64,000 nucleotides of DNA from DASWFI01 sp036394315. GTDB lineage: Bacteria; Patescibacteriota; Doudnabacteria; UBA920; O2-02-FULL-48-8. The stretch covers positions 16,548 through 80,547 of the forward strand of contig DASWFI010000007.1 of NCBI GenBank assembly GCA_036394315.1, read 5' to 3'. Below, piece after piece: positions 36,819-46,182 of the stretch. The first letter of the stretch is position 1. Each line of letters begins with the position of its first letter. Under the pieces are notes generated by a model. The model saw nothing but the letters and a program-made list of their open reading frames with translations. It had not been told where the DNA came from and searched no databases. The position numbers and the translations under genes were made by a program.

Positions 36819-38813
36819 TTAATTACCATCAGATATATCCAATAATTCTTTGGGGATTGCTTTTAGAAACCGGGAAGGTATGGAAACGTTTCTGGATCCG
36901 AATTGCTTTCGGGTTTGGGCGCATAACATATATAATCTTTTTTTTGCGCGCGTCACTCCGACGTAAGCGAGCCGAACTTCTTCCGCGATGTCCTTCGGAT
37001 CCATCAGGGAACGCGCATGAGGCAAAATCCCCTCTTCTAATCCTACCAGAAATACCGTATCGAATTCCAGTCCTTTGGCCTGGTGCAAAGTCATAAGCGT
37101 CACTTTCGGAGAATTCAGATCCAATTCATCTACTGACGTCATGAGTGCCACTTCTTCCAAAAATTTAGTCAAACCTTCTTTCCAATTCATTTTACTGAAA
37201 CTTGCAGCCACGTTGAAAAGTTCCTGAATGTTTTCCCATCGCCCTTCCCCTTCAGGTGATCCATCGCGCAAAAAAGCTTCATAACCAGAAAGTTTTAAAA
37301 CTTGTTTGAGCACATCCAACAAGCCGGCGTTTTCTTCGATGTTGTTCAGAAGATTCAACATCTCAAAAAAATGTTTGATCGGAGGCTTGGTTTCCAAAAC
37401 CTTGGCCAGTGCTTGCTCATCTTTTTCTATCAAAGCTTCTTTAAGAAAATCGAAGGTCTTGGGCCCTATGCCGCGCGGAGGCACGTTGATCACTCTTTTA
37501 AGACTGACTAAATCATTCGGATTAACCAGCAATCGGAGATAACTTAAAATATCCTTAATTTCTTTTCGTTCATAAAACTTCAATCCCCCGATGATCTGAT
37601 AAGGAATGGAGGATTCTATCATAACCTCTTCCAATACGCGGGATTGGGCATGGGTGCGGTAAAGCACGGCGATATTGTTTAAACCATTGCGATTTTTAAG
37701 TTTGGACAATATTTTCGAGCGGGCATTGCGCATTATCCGGCCCAAGATAGTGTCATCTTCTTCGGATTCGTACGAAAGTTCCTTGGATTTTGTCGAGCCA
37801 TCTTGAATTTCTAAAATCTTGGAAGCGACGAAGTAGGCTTCACCAAGCTCATCCTGGGCGGAAAAAAAAACTGGCATCTGACCTATCAAATTTTCTGTCC
37901 ACAATGTTTTTCGGTGTTGAAGCGGATTTAAATCAATGACTTTTTGGGCAATCGAGAGGATCGGTGCGGTGGAACGATAGTTTTGTTCCAGCCGAACAAC
38001 TTTTGCCTCTGGATAGTCGCTCTCAAAATCCAGAATGTTTTGTAGATTCGCGCCTCTAAATCCATAAATAGCCTGGGCGTCGTCGCCGACGACAAAAATA
38101 TTTTTATGAGCGGCTGCCAAAAGCTTGCTGAATTTATACTGAACAGCGTTGGTATCCTGGTATTCATCAACTAAAATATACTGCCAAAGCTTTTGGTATT
38201 TTTGCAAAACTTCGGGATGCTCCTCAAATATACGAACCGGCAAAACCAATAAGTCGCCGAAGTCCACGGCATTATTTTTTTTCATCTCTTCTTCGTAAGT
38301 TTCAAAAACTCTTTTGGCAGTTTTATCGAAGGTATTTTCCTGGGGCAGATCAGCGGGTCCTTCCATATTATTTTTTGCCCGGTCAATAATATGTGCAAAC
38401 AACGAAGGTTTGTATTTGGTCGGATCAATTCTCAATCGAAGCAAAATATCTTTCAATAGGCTTTCCTGATCGGAATTATCATAAATAACAAAATTTTGAT
38501 CCAAGCCCGTATACTTATATTCAATCCGCAGCAATCTTACTCCGATCGAATGGAAAGTGCCCATGGTCGGAAGATGCTCAATATCTTTTCCCAAAAGTTT
38601 AGTGATTCTTTCCTTCATCTCCCCTGCTGCCTTGTTTGTAAAAGTCACAGCGAGTATGTTTCTGGGGTGAATATTCATCTTTTTTATAAGGTAAACAATC
38701 CGCATGGTTAAAGCGCGGGTCTTGCCGCTGCCCGCTCCAGCCAATATTAAAACAGGTCCCAAAGGAGCCTTTACTGCTTCTAATTGTGCTTCATTTAAAC
38801 CTAGTTCTGCCAT
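36819..38813 (-). CDS. pcrA: UvrD/PcrA superfamily 1 DNA helicase
   Basis: 664 aa 3'-5' helicase for repair and replication restart. Motif I ILAGAGSGKTRALTMRI, Ia VTFTNKAAGEMKER, II ILVDEYQDTNAVQ, III VGDDAQAIYGFRGA, IV VVRLEQNYRS, V VTLMTLHQAKGLEFD, VI EVRLAYVGVTRAKKRLY. Shorter at the C-terminus than B. subtilis PcrA (about 740 aa), so the RNA-polymerase-interacting tail is lacking or reduced. TATAAT at 38823-38828 lies nine bases ahead of the ATG. Confidence 0.95.
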   Translation of the reverse strand: MAELGLNEAQLEAVKAPLGPVLILAGAGSGKTRALTMRIVYLIKKMNIHPRNILAVTFTNKAAGEMKERITKLLGKDIEHLPTMGTFHSIGVRLLRIEYKYTGLDQNFVIYDNSDQESLLKDILLRLRIDPTKYKPSLFAHIIDRAKNNMEGPADLPQENTFDKTAKRVFETYEEEMKKNNAVDFGDLLVLPVRIFEEHPEVLQKYQKLWQYILVDEYQDTNAVQYKFSKLLAAAHKNIFVVGDDAQAIYGFRGANLQNILDFESDYPEAKVVRLEQNYRSTAPILSIAQKVIDLNPLQHRKTLWTENLIGQMPVFFSAQDELGEAYFVASKILEIQDGSTKSKELSYESEEDDTILGRIMRNARSKILSKLKNRNGLNNIAVLYRTHAQSRVLEEVMIESSIPYQIIGGLKFYERKEIKDILSYLRLLVNPNDLVSLKRVINVPPRGIGPKTFDFLKEALIEKDEQALAKVLETKPPIKHFFEMLNLLNNIEENAGLLDVLKQVLKLSGYEAFLRDGSPEGEGRWENIQELFNVAASFSKMNWKEGLTKFLEEVALMTSVDELDLNSPKVTLMTLHQAKGLEFDTVFLVGLEEGILPHARSLMDPKDIAEEVRLAYVGVTRAKKRLYMLCAQTRKQFGSRNVSIPSRFLKAIPKELLDISDGN

Positions 38814-38822
38814 AACCTATGC

Positions 38823-38828
38823 ATTATA
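38823..38828 (-). promoter_or_regulatory. pcrA -10 box
   Basis: Minus strand TATAAT followed by nine bases (GCATAGGTT) and the ATG, giving an almost leaderless mRNA. Confidence 0.6.
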
Positions 38829-38993
38829 GAGAATAATGAATAACGAATAAAGAATTAGGATAAAACTGCCCATAATTCATGATTCTTAATTCTTTTTTTC
38901 TTTGTGGTTCCTTCCTGTGGATATTAACACAATAAAACCCCTTTAAATTGTCTAGTTTTTTGAACTTATATACAAAACACCCCCTCTAGAGTG

Positions 38994-39022
38994 TTGACTC
39001 TTAATAGCTATTTTGGTAATAT
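38994..39022 (+). promoter_or_regulatory. Promoter of the LysM-M23 peptidase gene
   Basis: TTGACT (38994-38999), 17 bp, TAATAT (39017-39022) with an extended TGG before the -10. The leader to 39150 is about 120 nt; I see no known riboswitch in it, although LysM/M23 genes are often controlled by c-di-AMP riboswitches. Confidence 0.75.
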
Positions 39023-39149
39023 TTGGTCTGTGGTTATTGTATTTTGTAAGAACAGTTAGTCCACAAGATCGCTTGCTTTGCTGTTGAAATAGACCCATTA
39101 TTGCGGTTGCATAAAGTAAGCTTTCTACTGGAATTTATAAGGAGTTCTT

Positions 39150-40448
39150 ATTTTCCCCCTCACTCGAAAGGTTGCTCCCCAACCTCTTAAACAAAAGATT
39201 ATTTCCCGGGTACTCCGAATTTCCCAAACTTGGAAATCAAACAGTAAATTCACAATCCATCCGTTTAAGTCTTTGCACTCAAAGCATCTCCTTCCCCTTT
39301 CCCTGTCGGACTATGTGGCGCGTTTTAGTTTGGAGTTTGTTGTTTTAGGTATTGCTGTCCTGGCGGTGTATACTAATCTTTCCCTCATCCGTCACGCTAA
39401 CGTCGTTTCAGCAAATGACCAAAGCGTGATTTTTTCATTTCTGAAAAATAATCCAAAACTTAACGACGCACTCTTGACGCAGACGGAGACCACCACGATT
39501 TTGGCCAAATCTGATCAGTTGATTTCTAAAGCCCTGGCTCAATCGACATCGGGTATCCTTTTAACTTCTTCCCAATCTGCCCCCTCTGCAATTAATCACA
39601 CGACTATCCAAAATGATGTGATTGTGAAAACCAATCCTGCAGACACTCAAAGCTTTTACCGCCATGGGTTGACCCAATACAAAGTTCAGACAGGAGATAC
39701 TGTCATCGGCATCGCATCCAGCTTCGGTATTTCTCCCGCCACCATCATGAAGGAAAACAAGATGGATGAAACTACAACTTTAAAGCCAGGACAAGAATTA
39801 ACGATTCTGCCCACCACTGGGATTACGTATACTCTCAAAGAAGGTGATGCGCAAGAATCGCTTTTAAATAAATACAAGATTACAGAAGAGGCCTTCCTGG
39901 ATGCAAATAATATCGAATCATTCGATGACTTGGCCGTAGGTGCAGTGGTTGTAATTCCTATGGATAGTGTGAACGTTCCTGCTGTATCCAAACCGGCTTC
40001 TAAATTCGTCCGAAGTGACGCAGGCAAGGTTTCTCTAAAAACAGCCGATTCTCCAGTGGACTTTGTCGGTGGCGCTCTAAGCTTCATTTGGCCCACAGCC
40101 GTAAGATCTATCACCCAAGGATTTTCTTCCCGTCATACGGGACTTGATATTTCTGACAGTAAGAAAGAGCCAATCTTTGCCGCTGCCGATGGATTCGTGG
40201 AAATCTCCGGTTATCAAGCCAATGGTTATGGTAATACAATCGTTATCAACCATGGTAATGGTTTAAAAACCCGCTATGGCCATGCTTCGGAGTTGTATGT
40301 TTCAGCTGGCGAGTATGTGAAACAAGGACAAACAATTGCCAAACAAGGCAATACGGGACGTGTCAGAGGCACTACTGGCATTCACTTACACTTCGAAGTT
40401 ATGAAGAACGGTACACGAGTAAATCCCCTAAGCTACGTCAGACCATAA
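39150..40448 (+). CDS. LysM-LysM-M23 peptidoglycan endopeptidase
   Basis: The frame is open from 39141 with no ATG/GTG until 39273 (TTG, no ribosome site). ATT 39150 lies six bases after AAGGAG, and the extra 41 residues (FPLTRKVAPQPLKQKI...) look like a normal cytoplasmic tail, so a non-AUG start at 39150 is proposed (432 aa). One membrane helix (about 62-78), two LysM domains (YKVQTGDTVIGIASSFGIS and YTLKEGDAQESLLNKYKIT), then the M23 domain with H329xxxD333 (HTGLDI) and HLH at 412-414. Cuts peptidoglycan cross-links at the cell surface. The LysM-M23 call is firm; the start is not. Confidence 0.85.
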   Translation: MFPLTRKVAPQPLKQKIISRVLRISQTWKSNSKFTIHPFKSLHSKHLLPLSLSDYVARFSLEFVVLGIAVLAVYTNLSLIRHANVVSANDQSVIFSFLKNNPKLNDALLTQTETTTILAKSDQLISKALAQSTSGILLTSSQSAPSAINHTTIQNDVIVKTNPADTQSFYRHGLTQYKVQTGDTVIGIASSFGISPATIMKENKMDETTTLKPGQELTILPTTGITYTLKEGDAQESLLNKYKITEEAFLDANNIESFDDLAVGAVVVIPMDSVNVPAVSKPASKFVRSDAGKVSLKTADSPVDFVGGALSFIWPTAVRSITQGFSSRHTGLDISDSKKEPIFAAADGFVEISGYQANGYGNTIVINHGNGLKTRYGHASELYVSAGEYVKQGQTIAKQGNTGRVRGTTGIHLHFEVMKNGTRVNPLSYVRP

Positions 40449-40480
40449 AAGAGGTTATAGTAAGTAGACTATAGAAATTT

Positions 40481-40507
40481 AAAACCCAGGAATGTCCTGG
40501 GTTTTTT
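40481..40507. terminator. Bidirectional terminator
   Basis: AAAACCCAGGA and TCCTGGGTTTT around ATG, followed by TT-CT; serves the M23 gene and the convergent surface-protein gene. Confidence 0.9.
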
Positions 40508-40526
40508 CTACAACCTATAACCTGCT

Positions 40527-42296
40527 TTACTGCACTGTTGTTCCTTTACTATTCATAACGTCATCCTGGAGATCGGCTACGGTGATGCTCTGAATGTTAT
40601 CGCTTTTTACTTCCAGATTTGTAAACGCATCGGTTCCGATTGCTTGGACTTGGGTCAGCAACCCCATGACTTTATTTCTATCTGCTTCCGTGGGAGTAAC
40701 TTCCAACTGAAAAGTTACTTTTAACGCTGGAGTATACCTGCCTACAAACGCAGCGAGGTCGCCGATATTCCAGGTAATCTTTCCCGAATTCGGATCATAG
40801 CTCAAACGATTTTTTTCTGTATCAGGAATGATCACGTTTTTCCAAGCCGAGACGGGCAGAGGCAGAGATGCCACAACTTTTGTATTGGATAAATCATTGC
40901 TCAAATTAGACAGAAGAAAAGTGATTGCAAACAGAGTCGGCTGATTCACCTGCATGGGAGCAGCTCCGGAAACATAATTACCTGTCACACTTAAGTCCAC
41001 CACTGTTCCCAGCTTCAAACTTACCTCTGGGGTCTTGGTCGGCTTGGAAATTTCCTGCGAAGAAATCATGGCCGAAGCTTTGATGGTTTGATTTTTAAGA
41101 TTAGTATTCAGGTTTTGTACCAAGGGAACACTGAAGCGGATTTCTCCTTTCTGGCTTGGCGAAAGTACGCTTAAACCGGGCGAAGTTGCGGCCTTCCAGG
41201 TCAGCGTTCGCCCTTTGATAATGGCATCTGGAGCCGAGAGCCTGGCAAAATCCAAAGCCGTACCTTCCAGATTTACGACTATAGTCAGATTGTTTAAGCC
41301 GATGCGGCCCTGGTTTGAATAATTTATTTTATAATTAATCGAATTGCCTAATTTAACAACATTATTCTTTACATCGGAAGCAAGCAGGATGGCCAGCGCT
41401 GACGGGATCAGCTTGAACGTTGCCGTGGAAGTCAACTGCGGGGCAAATATATCATTGATTATTTGACCCAAATCCGCCTTCACTAATTTAGTTTCAGTGT
41501 CATTGCCTACAAAGCTACCGGTGATCTCAATACTGGCCGAGCTATTGCTTCGCAGTTTGGGAAGCAACCAGTAATTATTGTTTTTCGAAACCGCAGGATT
41601 GCTGGAAGTAAAGCTAAATCCCTCGGGATAAGCCACCTGCAATGCCAAATTGTCGAAATCTTGATTCGTCACATTGGTAAATGTCACGGTATATGTCGTG
41701 TCCTGACCATTGACCACATCCACAGGACCATTTACATCCATAGTTAGATTCGGCGGCAATATACTAGTCTTGATAGTTTGTTCTACGGCGAATTCAGAAT
41801 TAAAATTGGACAACCGATAATGAAGCATGGCCTTGATTTGTTTATCCTCACCCGTAGAGCCGGCGAGTTTGCCGCGAATCACTACTTCCCCATCTTTTCC
41901 TTGCTTCACCACAGGCAAGTTAAAGATATTGCCACCCGAAGAAATAGATGCGAGAGTTGCGGACTTAAATTTAAAACCAGCCGGATAAAACATTTCTAAA
42001 GAAATATTTACCAGGTCAGCATTCTCGCCATTGCGGTAAACCACGCGGTATTCCGCTTCATTGCCGGACATCAGCTGGTCCGGTCCTTTGATTAGAAGCA
42101 CGACATTGTTGGAAGTGGGAGCCACCGGCTTTTGATTCCCGAAGAAATACCAACCGATGAATACGATTACCACAAAGGCCAGGCTTGAAAAAACTATCGT
42201 CTTGTTTTTCAAAACCTGCTTCCATTTTGGTTCCTGCGGATTGTAGTTCACAGGGATTTCCAATCTTGATTTGTCGTCTAAAATTTGATCATCCAT
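40527..42296 (-). CDS. Membrane-anchored protein with DUF11-like repeats
   Basis: 589 aa. Cytoplasmic start of about 28 residues, one membrane helix (TIVFSSLAFVVIVFIGWYFF), then about four Ig-like beta modules of DUF11 type: NVVLLIKGPDQLMSGNEAEY, NLTMDVNGPVDVVNGQDTTY, LAILLASDVKNNVVKLGNSI, VTGNYVSGAAPMQVNQPTLF. Such repeats act as spacers in cell-surface proteins. It overlaps recO by 19 bp and is the last gene of the T-box/ileS operon, an odd place for a surface protein. Function unknown. Confidence 0.82.
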   Translation of the reverse strand: MDDQILDDKSRLEIPVNYNPQEPKWKQVLKNKTIVFSSLAFVVIVFIGWYFFGNQKPVAPTSNNVVLLIKGPDQLMSGNEAEYRVVYRNGENADLVNISLEMFYPAGFKFKSATLASISSGGNIFNLPVVKQGKDGEVVIRGKLAGSTGEDKQIKAMLHYRLSNFNSEFAVEQTIKTSILPPNLTMDVNGPVDVVNGQDTTYTVTFTNVTNQDFDNLALQVAYPEGFSFTSSNPAVSKNNNYWLLPKLRSNSSASIEITGSFVGNDTETKLVKADLGQIINDIFAPQLTSTATFKLIPSALAILLASDVKNNVVKLGNSINYKINYSNQGRIGLNNLTIVVNLEGTALDFARLSAPDAIIKGRTLTWKAATSPGLSVLSPSQKGEIRFSVPLVQNLNTNLKNQTIKASAMISSQEISKPTKTPEVSLKLGTVVDLSVTGNYVSGAAPMQVNQPTLFAITFLLSNLSNDLSNTKVVASLPLPVSAWKNVIIPDTEKNRLSYDPNSGKITWNIGDLAAFVGRYTPALKVTFQLEVTPTEADRNKVMGLLTQVQAIGTDAFTNLEVKSDNIQSITVADLQDDVMNSKGTTVQ

Positions 42297-42814
42297 ACTG
42301 GCCTTTCTAAAACATATTCGATAAATTTATTAATATCAGTATGATTGGGATTTGGGTTGTGAGGAAATTTGAATCCCAAAGCGTCCAAAAGATCCAGAGA
42401 AAAACTATCCAGCAATCCGTAATCTACGGCAAAGTAACTTGGTTTGTCTAAATTGATCAGAAATTCCTTCAGTAATAGAAATACTGTTTCATTTGGATGC
42501 TCATCCGCCGTCAATTTCAACATCAGCTCGGCAGCATAGAATCCAATTGCGGTTTTCTGCAAATCTTCCCGCAAGCTTCCAAATTGCCGGATGCACTTGG
42601 CTCCAATCAAAACCGGCAATTGAGAACCAACAATATCTATCTCTGACAACCCCAGATCCTGTACGGCGTAATTCAGCTTGCTTTTGGGCAGCCGGAGAGA
42701 TTTTGCCAATACTCGCACCTTGCCTGCTTCTTGCGTCCATACAGTCAATATTTGATCGGCTTCCTTATAATTTTGTTTCTTTAGGATAACTCCGGTGAGT
42801 TTCTTATATTTCAT
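42278..42814 (-). CDS. recO: DNA repair protein RecO, short form
   Basis: 178 aa. It starts MKYKKLTGVILKKQNYKEAD with the N-terminal OB fold typical of RecO (DQILTVWTQEAGKVRVLAKS) and continues with the helical part (GFYAAELMLKLTADEHPNET). RecO loads RecA onto SSB-coated DNA with RecR. It is about 60 residues shorter than usual: the C-terminal Cys4 zinc region is missing. Overlaps ileS by 4 bp and the next gene by 19 bp. Confidence 0.82.
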   Translation of the reverse strand: MKYKKLTGVILKKQNYKEADQILTVWTQEAGKVRVLAKSLRLPKSKLNYAVQDLGLSEIDIVGSQLPVLIGAKCIRQFGSLREDLQKTAIGFYAAELMLKLTADEHPNETVFLLLKEFLINLDKPSYFAVDYGLLDSFSLDLLDALGFKFPHNPNPNHTDINKFIEYVLERPVWMIKF

Positions 42815-45800
42815 TTAGTCAACGCGATGTCCACACTTTTGCCTTCAACTTCAAACTTTTCTCCCCCCGCTTCCTTAGAAATCTTATTGATATAGGTCTT
42901 TTTTGTGTCGAAAAGGTCAAAAGCGGCGATTAATTCGTCATCATCAGTATTATAAGATAAATTGACGATTTCCCCAACTTTTAAGCCGGATTTTTTCCGC
43001 AAATCCTGCACAGCGCGTTCCAGCTCCCGAGCCAAGCCTTCTTTTTTAAGCTCAGATGTTAGATTTAGATCAAATTCCAATTTATCGCCGAATTTCACCG
43101 TCTTTACATTCAATTCCTCAGCCAGAATATCAGTATAATCTTTGCGAAGTTCGTTCTTGTCATTATATGTTACCGAGGCCAATGGTTGACGTAATTTTAT
43201 ATTCGCGGCTTTTCTAAGCCCATGACCCTGCTCAACTAAGTTGCGCACCAATTCCATTTGCTCCAAAACTTCCTTTTGATCTTTGCTCAATTCTTTCTTT
43301 TCCGGCCACTTGGCTAAATGAACTGAAAGCACGGCCGGATTTTTATTCAGATTACTGTAAATTAATTCCGACATATAAGGTATTACCGGAGCTGAAACTT
43401 TAGCCATTACCAGAAGTGCATGACGCAAGCTGCCGAAGAAATGACTGTCCTTTCGTCCGCGACTTCTTCGCAAGTACCAAGTCGATAATTCATTTATATA
43501 TTCCTCGATCGCTCTGGTGGCACGCACAGTATTGTATCCATCCAATTCATCTGTAACGGTATTTACCAACTCCTGCGTCTTAGCAACAATCCAAAGATCC
43601 AGGACATTCGTCAAATCCGGTTTGTATCCTGCTGGCTTGGGTTCCCACCCTGCTTCATTGGCGTACGTGACGAAATAATTATATACGTTCCATAAAATCA
43701 AAATATTTTTTCTGTAAATCACACTTAATTCTCTTTCACTAAAATTCAGATTATCGGCATTCATCACTGGCGAGTTCATTAGATAAAATCTCATAGCATC
43801 TACGCCATACTTCCCCATGACTTCCCATGGATCGGGATAATTATTTTTTGACTTACTCATCTTAGAACCATCTTCAGCCAAAATTGTTCCGGTGGTCACC
43901 ACGCTTTGGAATGGTGCTTTGCCGAACAAATTATATGATATGACATGCATGACATAAAACCACGCACGCGTTTGAGCGATGTATTCGGCTACGAATTGTG
44001 CTGGGAACCGGCTTTCGAAAACCTCTTTCTGGTCAAACGGATAATGATATTCGGCAAACGGCATAGAGCCTGCTTCCACCCAAGAATCGAATATTTCTGG
44101 GGTTCTATGGGCATCCTTGCCACACTCTTTGCATTTCAAAACCACATCGTCAATATACGGTCGATGCAAATCTACAATCGAAACATTTATCTCGAAAACT
44201 TCCACATATTTCGGGTACGGTCTTTCAGACCCAAAGTGTCTCATTAAAACCAAAAGCGGATCTCCATGACCCACTACTAAAATCTTCTTACCTTCATATT
44301 TCTGATTAACTTCATTCACAAAATCAACCATTCGTTTTTGAACTTCTGCCCAGGTTTCTCCGCCCTTGGGTGCTTCTGTCCATAGATCGTGCTTATTTGC
44401 GAATTCATTCTGCCATTCTTTTTCCGATTTGCCCTCAAATTCACCGACGTTATATTCCCGCAGTCTCTCATCAGTCTTTATTTCCAACCCTATTTTTTTC
44501 GCCAATATTTCTGCCGTATGCCTTGTCCGTAAAAAATCAGACGTGAAAATCAAATCTATGCCGAGCTCTTTAATCTGCCTGGCTAAATTTTCCGCTTGTG
44601 ATAATCCTTCCTTTGACAAACCAAACCGATCTTTCTCAATGGAATTAGAAATAACATTCAAAACATTTTTTTCTGACTCCGCGTGCCGGACAAAATAAAA
44701 AGTATTTTTTTCCAAACCTAAATCTTTAATACTGCCGGCCACCGTGTTGTGTCCGTCTTCGCACTTCCAAACCGGGATCGGATTGCCCCAGTATCTATTT
44801 CGAGAAATATTCCAATCAGGAGCCGCTTCTACACTCTTTTGATACCGACCGTGCTTCAGATGTTCCGGATACCAGTTGATTTCTTTTTCGTTAGTTTCCA
44901 GGAGTCCTGATTTGATCTTTTGAATATTCATAAACCATGCAGGAATGGCATTGTAGAAAAGCGTCGTGCCACAACGCCAGCAGTGCGGATACGAATGCTG
45001 GTGTTGTTGTTTGGCAAACATCAATCCCCTACTCTCCAAATCTTTCTTGATCAATTTTTCTGAATCTTTAAAATACATTCCTCGAATCAGCTCCGGAGCT
45101 AAGGTATTAAACTTTCCCTTTTCATCCAGCAGCGGAACGACAGGCAAACCCACTTTCATTCCCAAATTATAGTCATCTTCTCCGTAGACAACAGCTGTGT
45201 GCACAATTCCAGTACCCTCTTCTGTATTTACAAAATCTGCAGCGTAAACTTTAAAGGCCTTGTCAGATTGAACAGCTGGCACATCAAATAAAGGTTCATA
45301 TTCAAGGCCAACCAAGTCGGAACCCTTATACTGCTCTTTTGTGCGATCGTCAATTTTAGTAGTATCCCCAAAGACAGAATTTACTCTATCTATTGCAATA
45401 ATATAAAATTCATCGCCGACTTTTATTTTGAGATAGTGAATATCTTCTCCGACTGCCAAAGCCACGTTGCCTGGCAAAGTCCAGGGAGTGGTGGTCCAAG
45501 CTAATAAATAAGTATTTTCTTGGCCTTTGACTTTAAACTTAACTGTCACTGCTTCTTCCGTCACTTCCTTATAACTATTATCCATGGCGACTTCAAAGTT
45601 GGAAATCGGTGTCTCACAACGCGGACAATACAATAATACGCGACGGCCTTCGTAAACAAGTCCCTTGTCGTAAATTTGCTTGAACGCCCACCATACGGAT
45701 TCCATGTAATCACGATCCATAGTTTTGTAAGAATCGTCAAACTCCACCCAGCGCGCAATCCGGCGGATGGTTTTTTTCCACTCATCAGCGAATTGCAAAA

Positions 45801-46182
45801 CCATACTGCGACAAGTTTCATTGAACTTTTTAATTCCCAATTTTTCAATATCTTTTTTTCCGGAAATTCCAAGCTTGCGCTCGACTAACTCTTCTATCGG
45901 CAAGCCGTGGCAATCCCACCCCCAGCGCCGACGCACATAGCGCCCGTGCATAGTTTGATAACGGGGAAATAAATCTTTGACAGTGGAAGCTAAAATATGT
46001 CCGTAATGAGGCAAACCTGTGGCAAAGGGCGGGCCATCGTAAAAAGTATACGGTTGGCCGTTTTTGGTTTGTTCTAGAGATTTCTCGAAAATCTGATTCT
46101 CTTCCCAAAACTTCAAAACCTCTTCCTCAAGTTTCGGAAAGTCTGGTTTTGGATCAATTGGTTTGAAAGGTTGTTTACTCAT
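42811..46182 (-). CDS. ileS: Isoleucyl-tRNA synthetase with inserted histidine-phosphatase domain
   Basis: 1123 aa, of the eukaryote-like (IleS2) type. HIGH region PHYGHILAS (58-66), CP1 editing domain with TTPWTLPGN (231-239), SRNRYWGNPIPVW (460-472), then an insertion of about 170 residues (490-670), and after it LHRPYID, SWVEAGSMPF, KMSKS (774-778) and the anticodon domain. The insertion is a full phosphoglycerate-mutase-like domain: RHA (R499, H500), TSDFLRTRHTA, LREYNVGEFEG and VVGHGDPL (H639). Both catalytic histidines are present. Translated after the C39-like gene with a 4-bp overlap and controlled by an upstream T-box. Confidence 0.95.
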   Translation of the reverse strand: MSKQPFKPIDPKPDFPKLEEEVLKFWEENQIFEKSLEQTKNGQPYTFYDGPPFATGLPHYGHILASTVKDLFPRYQTMHGRYVRRRWGWDCHGLPIEELVERKLGISGKKDIEKLGIKKFNETCRSMVLQFADEWKKTIRRIARWVEFDDSYKTMDRDYMESVWWAFKQIYDKGLVYEGRRVLLYCPRCETPISNFEVAMDNSYKEVTEEAVTVKFKVKGQENTYLLAWTTTPWTLPGNVALAVGEDIHYLKIKVGDEFYIIAIDRVNSVFGDTTKIDDRTKEQYKGSDLVGLEYEPLFDVPAVQSDKAFKVYAADFVNTEEGTGIVHTAVVYGEDDYNLGMKVGLPVVPLLDEKGKFNTLAPELIRGMYFKDSEKLIKKDLESRGLMFAKQQHQHSYPHCWRCGTTLFYNAIPAWFMNIQKIKSGLLETNEKEINWYPEHLKHGRYQKSVEAAPDWNISRNRYWGNPIPVWKCEDGHNTVAGSIKDLGLEKNTFYFVRHAESEKNVLNVISNSIEKDRFGLSKEGLSQAENLARQIKELGIDLIFTSDFLRTRHTAEILAKKIGLEIKTDERLREYNVGEFEGKSEKEWQNEFANKHDLWTEAPKGGETWAEVQKRMVDFVNEVNQKYEGKKILVVGHGDPLLVLMRHFGSERPYPKYVEVFEINVSIVDLHRPYIDDVVLKCKECGKDAHRTPEIFDSWVEAGSMPFAEYHYPFDQKEVFESRFPAQFVAEYIAQTRAWFYVMHVISYNLFGKAPFQSVVTTGTILAEDGSKMSKSKNNYPDPWEVMGKYGVDAMRFYLMNSPVMNADNLNFSERELSVIYRKNILILWNVYNYFVTYANEAGWEPKPAGYKPDLTNVLDLWIVAKTQELVNTVTDELDGYNTVRATRAIEEYINELSTWYLRRSRGRKDSHFFGSLRHALLVMAKVSAPVIPYMSELIYSNLNKNPAVLSVHLAKWPEKKELSKDQKEVLEQMELVRNLVEQGHGLRKAANIKLRQPLASVTYNDKNELRKDYTDILAEELNVKTVKFGDKLEFDLNLTSELKKEGLARELERAVQDLRKKSGLKVGEIVNLSYNTDDDELIAAFDLFDTKKTYINKISKEAGGEKFEVEGKSVDIALTK

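Noticed and set aside
39023..39149. c-di-AMP (ydaO) riboswitch before the M23 gene
   Set aside because: Expected from the gene type, but the conserved GGGGGAACC and GGGGTGAATC blocks are not found.
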